Shown: positions 35,533-43,912 of the stretch, piece by piece | Layout of the letters: each line of letters begins with the position of its first letter | How positions within the stretch are numbered: position 1 is the stretch's first letter | NCBI RefSeq assembly: GCF_006351965.1 | Contig: NZ_CP040932.1 | Coordinates: 1-64,000, forward strand | Origin: Oceanicola sp. D3 | GTDB taxonomy: Bacteria; Pseudomonadota; Alphaproteobacteria; Rhodobacterales; Rhodobacteraceae | Length of the DNA: 64,000 nt | Direction: 5' to 3' | Program-made: the position numbers and the translations under genes | Notes under the pieces: model-generated | Database searches by the model: none | Seen by the model: the letters and a program-made list of their open reading frames with translations, nothing else | Told to the model about the DNA's origin: nothing

Positions 35533-36265
35533 GCGCCTTCTGGCCCCGCTGCTTGCGCTGCTCACCGCTGCGCCGCTCTCTGCCGCGCCAGCCTGCCGCG
35601 ACATCGCCCATCAGGGCCGCGCCTATACGCTTTGCACGCTGGATGCCGCGGCAGATGATATTCGCCTGTTTCACTCCGACGGCGGCAGGGTCATCGGCAG
35701 TTTCGCCCGGCTGGAAGATATGCTGGCGGAGGAGGGGCTTGCCCTGACCTTCGCGATGAACGCGGGCATGTATCACGAAGATCGCAGGCCAGTTGGCCTT
35801 TACCTCGAAGAGGGCCGCCAGACGGCGCCGCTTGTTGCCAACCCGGGGCCGGGCAACTTTGGCCTCCTGCCCAACGGCGTCTTCTGCCTGATGGAGAACC
35901 GCGCCGCCGTTGTGGAAACCCTCGCCTATCGCGCCAACCCACCCGCCTGCCGCTACGCCTCGCAATCCGGCCCGATGCTGGTGCTGGACGGCAAGCTGCA
36001 CCCGCGCTTTCTGAAAGACAGCACTTCGCGGCATTTTCGCAATGGCGTGGGCGTCGCGGCGGATGGCCAGACCGTGCATTTCGTCATCTCCGACGAGCGG
36101 GTCACCTTCTGGGAGTTTGGCACCCTGTTTCGTGATGCGCTCAAAACCCCGAATGCGCTGTATTTCGACGGCTCCGTCTCGCGGCTCTTTGCCCCCTCGA
36201 TCGGGCGGCATGACACCGGGTTTCCGCTCGGGCCGCTGGTGGGTGCCGTGGTGCCGAAAGGCTGA
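35513..36265 (+). CDS. DUF2233 phosphodiester glycosidase-family protein, exported
   Basis: Family includes phosphodiester glycosidase (NAGPA-like) enzymes that cleave sugar-phosphodiester links. ATGs at 35507, 35513 and 35516 compete; all lie inside the end of rbfA. From 35513 the product is 250 residues, with a signal peptide (RIKRLLAPLLALLTAAPLSA, cleavage near SAA). The family motifs are present: FAMNAGMYHEDRRPVGLYLE, NFGLLPNGVFCL, QSGPMLVLDG and ALYFDGSVSRLF. Periplasmic; substrate unknown. It overlaps rbfA and so is likely coupled to it. Confidence 0.85.
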   Translation: MMTPRIKRLLAPLLALLTAAPLSAAPACRDIAHQGRAYTLCTLDAAADDIRLFHSDGGRVIGSFARLEDMLAEEGLALTFAMNAGMYHEDRRPVGLYLEEGRQTAPLVANPGPGNFGLLPNGVFCLMENRAAVVETLAYRANPPACRYASQSGPMLVLDGKLHPRFLKDSTSRHFRNGVGVAADGQTVHFVISDERVTFWEFGTLFRDALKTPNALYFDGSVSRLFAPSIGRHDTGFPLGPLVGAVVPKG

Positions 36266-36367
36266 TTTCGCGGCTTTCCGGCAAGGCCCCGCCTGCTTCG
36301 CCCCAGCCCCGAAACGCCCGACAAAACCCCTCGCAGAATCGCTCCGCCCCATGCTACCCCTAGTGGC

Positions 36368-38224
36368 ATGAACGCGCCCCGCCCCAATATAGGCCCTGAG
36401 ACGAGCCTCGATCTGCCGCAAATCCGGCAACTCGACGAAACGGTTATCAACCGGATCGCCGCGGGCGAGGTGGTTGAGCGCCCGGCGTCCGCCGTCAAAG
36501 AGCTGATTGAGAATGCGCTTGATGCGGGGGCGACCCGGATCGACGTGACGATCTCACACGGCGGCAAGACCCTGATCCGCGTCACAGACGATGGCTGCGG
36601 CATTCCCGCCGCTGATCTGCCGCTGGCGCTCTCGCGCCACGCCACCTCCAAGATCGACGGCTCTGATCTGCTGGAAATCCGCTCCTTCGGCTTTCGCGGC
36701 GAGGCACTGCCCTCGCTCGGCGCGGTGGGGCGGCTGGTGATCACCTCCCGTTGCGCGTCCGGCGATGCCGCGCAGATTTCCTGCACCGGCGGCACCCTCG
36801 GCGAAGTAAAGCCCGCTGCGCTCACATCCGGCACGGTGGTTGAGCTGCGCGATCTGTTTTATGCCACCCCGGCGCGCCTTAAGTTCCTTCGCTCCGACCG
36901 GGCGGAAACTCAGGCCATATCAGAGGTGGTGAAACGGCTGGCGATGGCCGAGCCTTTCACCAGCTTCACCCTACGCGACGAAACCTCCGGCGAGCCCCGC
37001 ACCACCTTTCGCGCCGATGCGCAATCGGGCGATCTCTTTGACGCACTCGCAGGCCGGCTCGCCACCGTGCTGGGGCGCGACTTTGCCGAAAACGCGATCC
37101 GCCTGGATGCCGAGCGCGAGGGGCTGCACCTAACGGGCTACGCGGCGCTGCCGACCTATTCGCGCGGCTCCTCGGTGGCGCAATTTCTCTTCGTCAACGG
37201 GCGGCCGGTGAAGGACAAGCTGCTGATCGGCGCGCTGCGCGGCGCCTATGCCGACTACCTCAGCCGCGACCGCCACCCGGCGGCAGTGCTGTTTCTTGAT
37301 GTCGACCCGCAGCGGGTGGATGTGAACGTGCATCCGGCCAAATCGGAAGTGCGCTTTCGCGAACCGGGCGTGGCGCGGGGGCTGATCGTTTCAGGCATTC
37401 GCCATGCGCTGGCCGAAGCAGGACACCGCGCCTCAACCACCGTGGCGGGCGAGGTGCTGGGGGCGATGACGCCTGAACGGGCGGCGGGGGAGCCGCCGCG
37501 TGTGTATCAGATGGACCGGCCCGCGAGCGAACGCGCGCAGAGCTACCGGTTCCCATCGCCGGTGATTGAGCCGATGGGTTTTGCCGAAGCGCCAACGGGC
37601 CGGGTCGAGGACACGCCGCAGGGCGTGGATGAGCCCCTCACCCACCACCCGCTAGGCGCGGCGCGGGGGCAGGTGCACGAAAATTACATCATCGCCCAAA
37701 CCGAGACCGGCATGGTCATTGTCGATCAGCACGCCGCCCATGAGCGCCTCGTCTACGAAAAGCTGAAACGCCAGATGGCCGAAAACGGCGTGGCCGCGCA
37801 GGCGCTGCTGATCCCCGAGATCGTGGAACTTTCGGCGCAGGATGCCGCGACCCTGCTGACCCATGCAGAAACCTTCACCCGCATGGGGCTGACGCTGGAG
37901 CCCTTCGGCGCCGGCTCCATCGCCGTGCGCGAAACCCCAGCGATTCTCGGGGAGATCAACGCCGAGGCCCTGCTGCGCGATGTGCTGGACGAGCTGGATG
38001 ACATTGGCGAAAGCCAGCTGGTGCAGGAAAAGATCGAAGCGATCCTCTCGCGCGTCGCCTGCCACGGCTCCATCCGCTCAGGCCGCCGCATGCGCGCCGA
38101 GGAGATGAACGCCCTGCTGCGCGAGATGGAAGCCACCCCCCACTCCGGCCAGTGCAACCACGGGCGGCCCACCTATGTGGAACTGAAGCTGCACGATATC
38201 GAGCGGCTCTTCGGGCGGCGATGA
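36368..38224 (+). CDS. mutL: DNA mismatch repair endonuclease MutL
   Basis: Links mismatch recognition by MutS to strand incision. The 618-residue protein has a GHKL ATPase domain (ELIENALDAGATRI, DDGCGIPAADL, FGFRGEALPSL), the transducer part with FLFVNGRPVKDK, a variable linker (about 340-430), and a C-terminal dimerisation domain carrying DQHAAHERLVYE (near residue 453), RVACHGSIRSGRRM and QCNHGRP. The DQHA(x)2E(x)4E pattern marks an active latent endonuclease, as expected where MutH is absent. Overlaps rmuC by ATGA. Confidence 0.97.
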   Translation: MNAPRPNIGPETSLDLPQIRQLDETVINRIAAGEVVERPASAVKELIENALDAGATRIDVTISHGGKTLIRVTDDGCGIPAADLPLALSRHATSKIDGSDLLEIRSFGFRGEALPSLGAVGRLVITSRCASGDAAQISCTGGTLGEVKPAALTSGTVVELRDLFYATPARLKFLRSDRAETQAISEVVKRLAMAEPFTSFTLRDETSGEPRTTFRADAQSGDLFDALAGRLATVLGRDFAENAIRLDAEREGLHLTGYAALPTYSRGSSVAQFLFVNGRPVKDKLLIGALRGAYADYLSRDRHPAAVLFLDVDPQRVDVNVHPAKSEVRFREPGVARGLIVSGIRHALAEAGHRASTTVAGEVLGAMTPERAAGEPPRVYQMDRPASERAQSYRFPSPVIEPMGFAEAPTGRVEDTPQGVDEPLTHHPLGAARGQVHENYIIAQTETGMVIVDQHAAHERLVYEKLKRQMAENGVAAQALLIPEIVELSAQDAATLLTHAETFTRMGLTLEPFGAGSIAVRETPAILGEINAEALLRDVLDELDDIGESQLVQEKIEAILSRVACHGSIRSGRRMRAEEMNALLREMEATPHSGQCNHGRPTYVELKLHDIERLFGRR

Positions 38225-39459
38225 ACGAAACGGCCCCCTTCACCCTCCGGCTGGACGATCCGGCCACGCTGGCGCTGTTGGCCGGGGCCCTCATCGCCCT
38301 TGTGCTGCTGGCGCTGCTCATCACCACTGTGCGCCGTGCGGGCCGGGCCGCCGAGGCTGCCGGGCAGATTGGAACCGTGTCGCGCGCGGTAGAAGCCTTG
38401 GCGCAGGGGCAGCACGAGCTTGGCGGGCGGATCGCCTCGGTGTCTGAAAGCCAGCAAAACGGGCAGGCTCAGATCGTCTCTGCCATGGAGGCCCGGCTGG
38501 CCGAGGTGCAGGCACAGATGGCCGACCGGTTGCATCAGACGGCGCTGCATTCAGCACGCACTCTCAACGATATGAAGGAGAAGGTGACCGAGACCCTCAC
38601 CGGCTCTTCCAAGGCCACCACCACCTCGCTGACCCAATTGACCGAGCGGCTGGCGCAGATCGACAAGGCGCAGGCGAATATCGAGAAGCTCTCTGGCGAT
38701 GTGCTGGGGTTGCAGGACATTCTCTCCAACAAGCAGACCCGGGGTGCCTTTGGGGAGATTCAGCTGAACGATATCGTCTCCAAGGCGCTCCCCCGCGACA
38801 GCTACACGCTGCAGGCCACTCTGGCGAACGGCAAGCGGGCGGATTGCCTGATTCACCTGCCGAACCCGCCCGGGCCCATCGTCATTGACGCCAAGTTTCC
38901 GCTGGAGGCCTACGAACAGCTTCGCAATGCCGCGAGTGATGCAGATAAGACTGCCGCCGCCCGGGCGATGCGCACGGCGGTGAAGGCCCATATCTCCGCC
39001 ATCTCCGAGAAGTACATTGTGGAAGGCGAAACCGCCGACGGGGCACTGATGTTTTTGCCGTCCGAGGCGGTTTATGCCGAGTTGCATGCCAACTTCCCCG
39101 AGGTTGTGCGCGAGGGTTTTGCCGCGCGGGTCTGGATCGTTTCACCCACCACCTGCATGGCAACGCTCAACACCATGCGGGCGGTGCTGAAGGACGCGCG
39201 GATGCGGGAGCAGGCGGGCGCGATCCGCAAGGAACTGGCGCTGCTGCATGGCGATGTTGAGCGGCTGGGCACCCGCGTTGGCAACCTTGACCGACACTTC
39301 GGGCAGGCGGCGAAAGACATCGAAGATATCAAGATCTCAGCCGAGAAGGCTGGCAAGCGGGCACATCGGCTCGACAGCTTCGATTTTGAGGAACTTGCAC
39401 CGGCGGATAGCGGGCAGGGTGTCCCCCTCACTGGCCCACCTTCCGGCTCCACACGCTGA
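38221..39459 (+). CDS. rmuC: DNA recombination protein RmuC
   Basis: RmuC-family protein linked to recombination and limiting of inversions; nuclease-like fold. The ATG at 38221 overlaps the mutL stop. The 412-residue protein has an N-terminal transmembrane helix (LALLAGALIALVLLALLITTV), a long coiled coil (about 45-190), and the RmuC domain with RGAFGEIQLNDIV, VIDAKFPLEAYEQL and MFLPSEAVYAEL. It ends with a polar tail. Co-transcribed with mutL. Confidence 0.93.
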   Translation: MNETAPFTLRLDDPATLALLAGALIALVLLALLITTVRRAGRAAEAAGQIGTVSRAVEALAQGQHELGGRIASVSESQQNGQAQIVSAMEARLAEVQAQMADRLHQTALHSARTLNDMKEKVTETLTGSSKATTTSLTQLTERLAQIDKAQANIEKLSGDVLGLQDILSNKQTRGAFGEIQLNDIVSKALPRDSYTLQATLANGKRADCLIHLPNPPGPIVIDAKFPLEAYEQLRNAASDADKTAAARAMRTAVKAHISAISEKYIVEGETADGALMFLPSEAVYAELHANFPEVVREGFAARVWIVSPTTCMATLNTMRAVLKDARMREQAGAIRKELALLHGDVERLGTRVGNLDRHFGQAAKDIEDIKISAEKAGKRAHRLDSFDFEELAPADSGQGVPLTGPPSGSTR

Positions 39460-39625
39460 AACCTGCTCAATTCGCGGGCAATGGCGTGAATTTGAACGTC
39501 ATCCAGCCGCCGAGTTGAACCTCCCCGTGACCCACGCGTTATAGTCTGATCGGTACGGCGCAGAATCACCCCGCGCCGGTGACCGCATTTGAACAGCTCA
39601 GGGCTTTACGGAGGAGAGAGATTTC

Positions 39626-40378
39626 ATGATCGAATGGCAGGGTAAACGGTATTGGATTATTGGTGCAGGCTCCGCGCTTGGCCGGGCTCTGGCCGATCAA
39701 CTCTCTCGTGTGGGCGCCGAACTGGTGCTGACCAGCGCCGAGCCCGAAGCCATGGAAAAGCTGGCCGAGATGCTACCCGGCAAGGCCTCGGCGATGACGG
39801 CCGACGTCTCGGATGCTGAAGCCATGAGCGTGGCCGCGAAGGATGTTGGCGCTGTTGATGGCGTGATTTACCTGCCCGATGGCCAGGGCGGCCATGGGGC
39901 CCGCACGTGGGACACTGCCGCGATCAAGAAGGTGATCGACCGTAATCTCGATGGCGCGTTGAACACCGTTGGCGCGGTGCTGCCCGGCATGGTGGAGGCC
40001 GACAAGGGCCACCTGCTGCTGGTCGCTGGCCTCTCAGCCTACCGTGGGCTGCCCGGAGAAATCGGCTATGGCACCTCGATGGCTGCGGTGATGCACCTTG
40101 CCGAAGAACTCTATGCCGAGCTGCGCAACTCCGGCGTTCAGGTGCAGCTGGCCTGCCCGGGCCACGTGATTGAGCCCGAGCCGACCGCAGAGGGAGACAC
40201 CCCCGCCGCCCTGCCCCCCTCGGTGATGACCTCGGAGGCCGCCGCGCGGGAGCTCTTTGAGCATATGAACGATGATGTCTTCCAGCGGAGCTTCCCAACG
40301 ATGCGGGGCTGGGTTGTGCGGTTGTCGCAGCTGATGCCCAACTGGCTCTACTACCGCCTGTTCCGCTCGCAGCTCTGA
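39626..40378 (+). CDS. SDR-family protein with catalytic Lys replaced
   Basis: Rossmann-fold short-chain dehydrogenase/reductase relative of 250 residues. The nucleotide-binding loop reads IIGAGSALGRALADQL. The usual YxxxK catalytic motif reads YGTSM (Tyr148, Met152; nt 40067-40081), so the lysine is missing, while SAYRGLPG keeps a Ser upstream. A C-terminal extension ends with a hydrophobic LSQLMPNWLYYRLF. The lack of Lys suggests altered or absent dehydrogenase activity. A GGAGGAGAG site lies upstream. Function unknown. Confidence 0.82.
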   Translation: MIEWQGKRYWIIGAGSALGRALADQLSRVGAELVLTSAEPEAMEKLAEMLPGKASAMTADVSDAEAMSVAAKDVGAVDGVIYLPDGQGGHGARTWDTAAIKKVIDRNLDGALNTVGAVLPGMVEADKGHLLLVAGLSAYRGLPGEIGYGTSMAAVMHLAEELYAELRNSGVQVQLACPGHVIEPEPTAEGDTPAALPPSVMTSEAAARELFEHMNDDVFQRSFPTMRGWVVRLSQLMPNWLYYRLFRSQL

Positions 40379-40431
40379 GGGGCTGGAAACCCCGGGCGCG
40401 CAGTGTCAGACTTCGCACAGGAGGTGCGGCC

Positions 40432-40758
40432 ATGCTCGATATATCCATGCAGAAGATCGTCCGGGTCATCGCGCTTGCGCGGGAATACGGCAGCGACGGT
40501 GTTTCAACCCGCAGCTACATCGCTGAGCTGAACGAGGACGAGCAATCGAGCCTCGTGGCGCTGATGTGGGTGGGGCGCGGCAGCTATGATGCGGATGACA
40601 TCGAAGAGGCGCGCCGTATGGCGGTGGCCGAGAAGACCACGCCGACCGAAACCTATCTTGGCGGCGAGCCGCAGCTTGCCGATATGCTGGAAGACGGGTT
40701 GGATGCGCTTGATATTAACGTGGCTGAGGCCGAGGACCATTTGCGCGAGCGGCCCTGA
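40432..40758 (+). CDS. DUF3775 domain-containing protein
   Basis: Function unknown. The 108-residue acidic protein matches DUF3775 in layout: MQKIVRVIALAREYG at the N-terminus, SYIAELNEDEQSSLVALMWVGRG in the middle and LADMLEDGLDALDI at the C-terminus. An AGGAGGTG site lies before the ATG. Transcribed with the SDR gene direction, 53 bp downstream. Confidence 0.78.
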   Translation: MLDISMQKIVRVIALAREYGSDGVSTRSYIAELNEDEQSSLVALMWVGRGSYDADDIEEARRMAVAEKTTPTETYLGGEPQLADMLEDGLDALDINVAEAEDHLRERP

Positions 40759-40825
40759 GGCCATTCCTTTGCGCCGCCGCAGAGTTGCGGGCGAGCTGAC
40801 TCCGCATCAGCGGGCCACTCCTCTG

Positions 40826-41218
40826 TCAGCCCTTCTTGGGGCGCTCCTCAACCGGCCCGCCCGCTTTTTTCCAGCCTGCGAAACCGTCGGTGATGTGGCT
40901 CACGCCCTCTAGCCCCATCTCCTGCGCAACCTTTGCCGACAGCGCCGAGCGCCAGCCCGACGCGCAATAAAATACGAAGCGCCCGCCGCTTTGGAACTGC
41001 TCCTTGGCATAAGGGCTTTCTGGGTCGATCCAGAACTCCAGCATCCCGCGCGGGCAGTGGAAGGCGCCGGGGATCATCCCCTCCCGGTCAAGCTCGCGCG
41101 GATCGCGCAGATCAACGAAGGTAACGCCCGGCTGGCCATGCGCGCCCAGCACCTGTGCCGCCGGGGCGTGTGACACCACCGCATTGGCCTCGGCCACCAT
41201 ATCCTTTACCCGTTTCAT
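40826..41218 (-). CDS. Rhodanese-like domain protein
   Basis: Single-domain sulfurtransferase-like protein of 130 residues. The active-site loop FVFYCASGWRSALSA carries the Cys (near residue 85) that would hold the persulfide. Other rhodanese blocks seen: VTFVDLRDPRELDREGMIPG and GVSHITDGFAGWKKAGGP. The start at 41218 (MKRVKDMV) follows GGGGAGAAGG; ATG 41251 would add 11 residues. No signal peptide, so cytoplasmic. Substrate unknown. Confidence 0.9.
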   Translation of the reverse strand: MKRVKDMVAEANAVVSHAPAAQVLGAHGQPGVTFVDLRDPRELDREGMIPGAFHCPRGMLEFWIDPESPYAKEQFQSGGRFVFYCASGWRSALSAKVAQEMGLEGVSHITDGFAGWKKAGGPVEERPKKG

Positions 41219-41291
41219 CGCCTTCTCCCCCTCGGTCTTGCTTGACTTCATCCGCCTACCGGAACACCTAGCCTAGACAGGAGGATATGAC

Positions 41292-41648
41292 ATGGCCCCG
41301 CGCAAGGAAAAGAAGCCTCAGGCGGTTTATACGCTGCTGGTGGAAGTGGGCCGCAAGCCCGGTGACGGCCTGCCCGACGGGGCGAAGGGCGCGGCGCTGA
41401 TGTGCTATGCCGCGGGCGTGGACGAGGCCGAAGCTGTGCGCGAGACAGTGGCCATCCTCAAGCAGGCCGACATGGCCCCGCTCGATGTCACCGGCTACGG
41501 CACGCTGGAAGAGCGCGAGGCGCAGGGCCATGAGATTGGCGAGGATGAGCGCGGGCTGATGGCCCGGGCCGCGGAAGAGAACGCCGTGATCGTGGCCCAG
41601 ATGACTCCCTTCTTCGATGAGAGCACCCATGAAGGCGGGGAGGCCTGA
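41292..41648 (+). CDS. Hypothetical protein coupled to DUF389 gene
   Basis: No family recognised. The 118-residue protein has a strong AGGAGG site, a basic N-terminus (MAPRKEKKP) and then an alpha/beta-looking core (YTLLVEVGRKPGDGLPDG, MCYAAGVDEAEAVRETVAIL) with an acidic end. No membrane segment. Its stop overlaps the start of the DUF389 gene by ATGA, so the two are translated together; this suggests a soluble partner or regulator of that membrane protein. Confidence 0.72.
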   Translation: MAPRKEKKPQAVYTLLVEVGRKPGDGLPDGAKGAALMCYAAGVDEAEAVRETVAILKQADMAPLDVTGYGTLEEREAQGHEIGEDERGLMARAAEENAVIVAQMTPFFDESTHEGGEA

Positions 41649-42658
41649 TGGCCGACCGCCTGCTTCAGGTCATTGCGACAACCGAACAGATCGACACGGT
41701 GGTGGACTGCCTGAAGGAGCTGCCCCCGGATCACTGGTGGCGTCTGCCTGCCGACAAGGATGAGGGCCGCCAGATGCTCTGCGTGGCGCTCTTCAAAGGC
41801 GATACGCAGGAGGTGATGGACGCCATTAGTGACGCGCTGGAGAGCGAGAAAGACTGGCGACTCTTCTCAGTGCCCACCGAGGCCAGCCTGCCGGAACTCG
41901 ATGACGACGATGAGGAAAGCCGCCGCGCCGAGAAGGAGAGCGTGAGCGCCCGCGAAGAGATCTATCGCGAGGTACGGCAGGGCACGGCGCTGACGGTCGA
42001 TTACCTTGTGATGACGGCGCTGGCGGCGATGGTGGCGGCCATTGGTCTGAGCCAGGGGCAGGTGGCGGTGGTTATCGGCGCGATGGTCATTGCGCCCTTG
42101 CTTGGCCCGATCATGGCCTTCGCCTTCGGCACCGCGCTGGGCAACTTTGCGCTGCTCGGCGTTGCAACGCGCGCCCTTGGGGCGGGGCTGTTGGTGGCCA
42201 CGGCAGTGGGTATTGCTCTGGGGCTCATCATGCCCGGCTCCTACCCCGACACGTCGATGATGGATTTCTCCGGAGTACTCAGCCTGCGCACCGTGGCTCT
42301 GCCCCTCGCGGGCGGGGCAGTGGCCGCGCTGATGATGTCGGGCGGGCAGACCACCGGCCTTGTCGGCGTCATGGTGGCCGCCGCCCTGCTACCCCCTCTC
42401 GCCGCCTTTGGTCTCTTCGTCGGCGTCTGGGATATTCCCAATGCGCTACGGGCATTGGCGACGGTGATGACGAATATCGTGGCCATCAACCTTGCCGCGC
42501 AGGTTGTATTTCTGCTCAAGGGCATTCGCCCCCGCCGCTGGGAAGGCTCCGACCATAAAACCAGCGTTCGGGTGGCGCTTGGGGCGTCGGGGGCCTTGGT
42601 GCTGCTCATGGCGCTGGCGCTTTGGGCAGCGGGCCACGGTTACGTGCCGGGGATCTAA
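41648..42658 (+). CDS. DUF389 / TIGR00341 family membrane protein
   Basis: Integral membrane protein of unknown function. The 336-residue protein has a cytoplasmic N-terminal part (about 1-110) with a short ferredoxin-like region (LQVIATTEQIDTVVDCLKEL), then the DUF389 membrane domain of about six or seven helices with DYLVMTALAAMVAAIGLSQG, VVIGAMVIAPLLGPIMAFAFG and VGVMVAAALLPPLAAFGLF. The family motif IAPLLGP is present. Coupled to the preceding small gene. Confidence 0.9.
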   Translation: MADRLLQVIATTEQIDTVVDCLKELPPDHWWRLPADKDEGRQMLCVALFKGDTQEVMDAISDALESEKDWRLFSVPTEASLPELDDDDEESRRAEKESVSAREEIYREVRQGTALTVDYLVMTALAAMVAAIGLSQGQVAVVIGAMVIAPLLGPIMAFAFGTALGNFALLGVATRALGAGLLVATAVGIALGLIMPGSYPDTSMMDFSGVLSLRTVALPLAGGAVAALMMSGGQTTGLVGVMVAAALLPPLAAFGLFVGVWDIPNALRALATVMTNIVAINLAAQVVFLLKGIRPRRWEGSDHKTSVRVALGASGALVLLMALALWAAGHGYVPGI

Positions 42659-42777
42659 TCCGCCGCTATGCAGGGCAATTAACCGAGAATTCCCACCAAT
42701 ACCCCAAGCCCGCCCCATTTGTGCCGCGCTTTCCCGCCTAGATGGAAAGCGACTGAAAATGAGGCCTGTGCGCACCC

Positions 42778-43212
42778 ATGAAACAATCAATTGCCGCGAT
42801 CAAATGGGCGCTCAACGCCGTGATGATCGCAGCCATGCTGGGCATGGGCTGGCTTGGCTACAAGTTTGTGACCGAGCCGGGATACCTCGCGGAATTGGCG
42901 CTCGGGCTCGAGAGAGATGACGCCGGATGGGCCGCCCCCGGCCTTGATATGGAGGGCGTTGCGCCCGCAGACGACAGGGTTGTGACCTCGCGCCTGCCGC
43001 AGGCCAGCGGTGCCCCGCAGAAGAGCGCAACCAACACCCAACGCCGCGTGAGCAACAGCTCAGGCAGCGGAACGACATCGAGCACGGGCACCTATGCCCC
43101 GCGCACCACGGCAACCGACGGGCTTCGGACCGTTCGCCGCAAGAAAGAAGAATCCGCGCCGGCCTATGCACCGCCGGTGGCGCAAAGAAAGGTGATCCGG
43201 GTTGGCGAGTGA
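42778..43212 (+). CDS. Small membrane-anchored protein with polar tail, first of two
   Basis: No family recognised. The 144-residue product has one N-terminal transmembrane helix (LNAVMIAAMLGMGWLGYKFV) and an otherwise disordered tail rich in Ser, Thr, Ala and Arg with RKKEES near the end. The predicted topology puts the tail outside the cytoplasm or leaves it uncleaved. The next gene has the same architecture but no clear sequence identity. An alternative is an uncleaved signal anchor of a periplasmic protein. Confidence 0.62.
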   Translation: MKQSIAAIKWALNAVMIAAMLGMGWLGYKFVTEPGYLAELALGLERDDAGWAAPGLDMEGVAPADDRVVTSRLPQASGAPQKSATNTQRRVSNSSGSGTTSSTGTYAPRTTATDGLRTVRRKKEESAPAYAPPVAQRKVIRVGE

Positions 43213-43326
43213 CCAGCCCCCGGACCACGACGAGAGAGCAACAAAGAGGGCGGGCATGGTGCCCGGCTGCACCGAAGGAAGAACTGACGGGCCAGATGCC
43301 CGGGTGAACGGAAAGGCAGGCAAGAT

Positions 43327-43818
43327 ATGGCACAAGTGCGGATAATCCTGATCGTCGCTGTCCTCGCCGTAATGGGCGTGATCGGCTACATGCAATATGC
43401 GTCTGTTTCTGGCGTAAGCGGCGCGCTCGACGCGGCTGACGGCGAAGACTACGCCGCGCTCGACGAGAGCGCAGATACCAAGCGCTCCACAGCCTCCAGC
43501 GGCTATTCCGGCGGCAACCTCATCAAGTCGACCAAAACCACCAGCCGCGTTGGCGGTGACAAGACGATCACCATTCAGCGCAAGGCCCCAAGCCTTTGGA
43601 CGCGCATCCGCATGTGGTTTGGCTACCAGCCCGAAGATGCCCACCGCCGCGACTTTGCCCGCCTCAAGGCCCAGCGCGAAGCCGAGGCTCGCCGCAACAA
43701 GGGTGTGAATTCGGCCACCGGTCGCAAGGAAAGCACCGCGCGCGTTTCCTCGTCTGGCTCTAGTGTGAAGCGCAAGGCCGCTCCGAACAAGTCGGTCGCC
43801 AGCGCGCTCGGCAACTAA
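43327..43818 (+). CDS. Small membrane-anchored basic protein, second of two
   Basis: No family recognised. The 163-residue protein begins with a transmembrane helix (IILIVAVLAVMGVIGYMQY), then an acidic patch, a Ser/Thr stretch, TITIQRKAPSLWTRIRMWFGYQ, and a very basic tail (ARLKAQREAEARRNKG to the end). A GAAAGGCAGGC site lies before the ATG. The basic tail could contact nucleic acid or anionic polymers; this is speculation. Confidence 0.62.
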   Translation: MAQVRIILIVAVLAVMGVIGYMQYASVSGVSGALDAADGEDYAALDESADTKRSTASSGYSGGNLIKSTKTTSRVGGDKTITIQRKAPSLWTRIRMWFGYQPEDAHRRDFARLKAQREAEARRNKGVNSATGRKESTARVSSSGSSVKRKAAPNKSVASALGN

Positions 43819-43912
43819 GGCCGCCGGGCCTTAGGATACCGATACGCAATCAGGGGCCATTTGCGAAGTACGCAATGCGCCCCAACGCGCGATCCGGCGT
43901 TACTGCCGCGCC

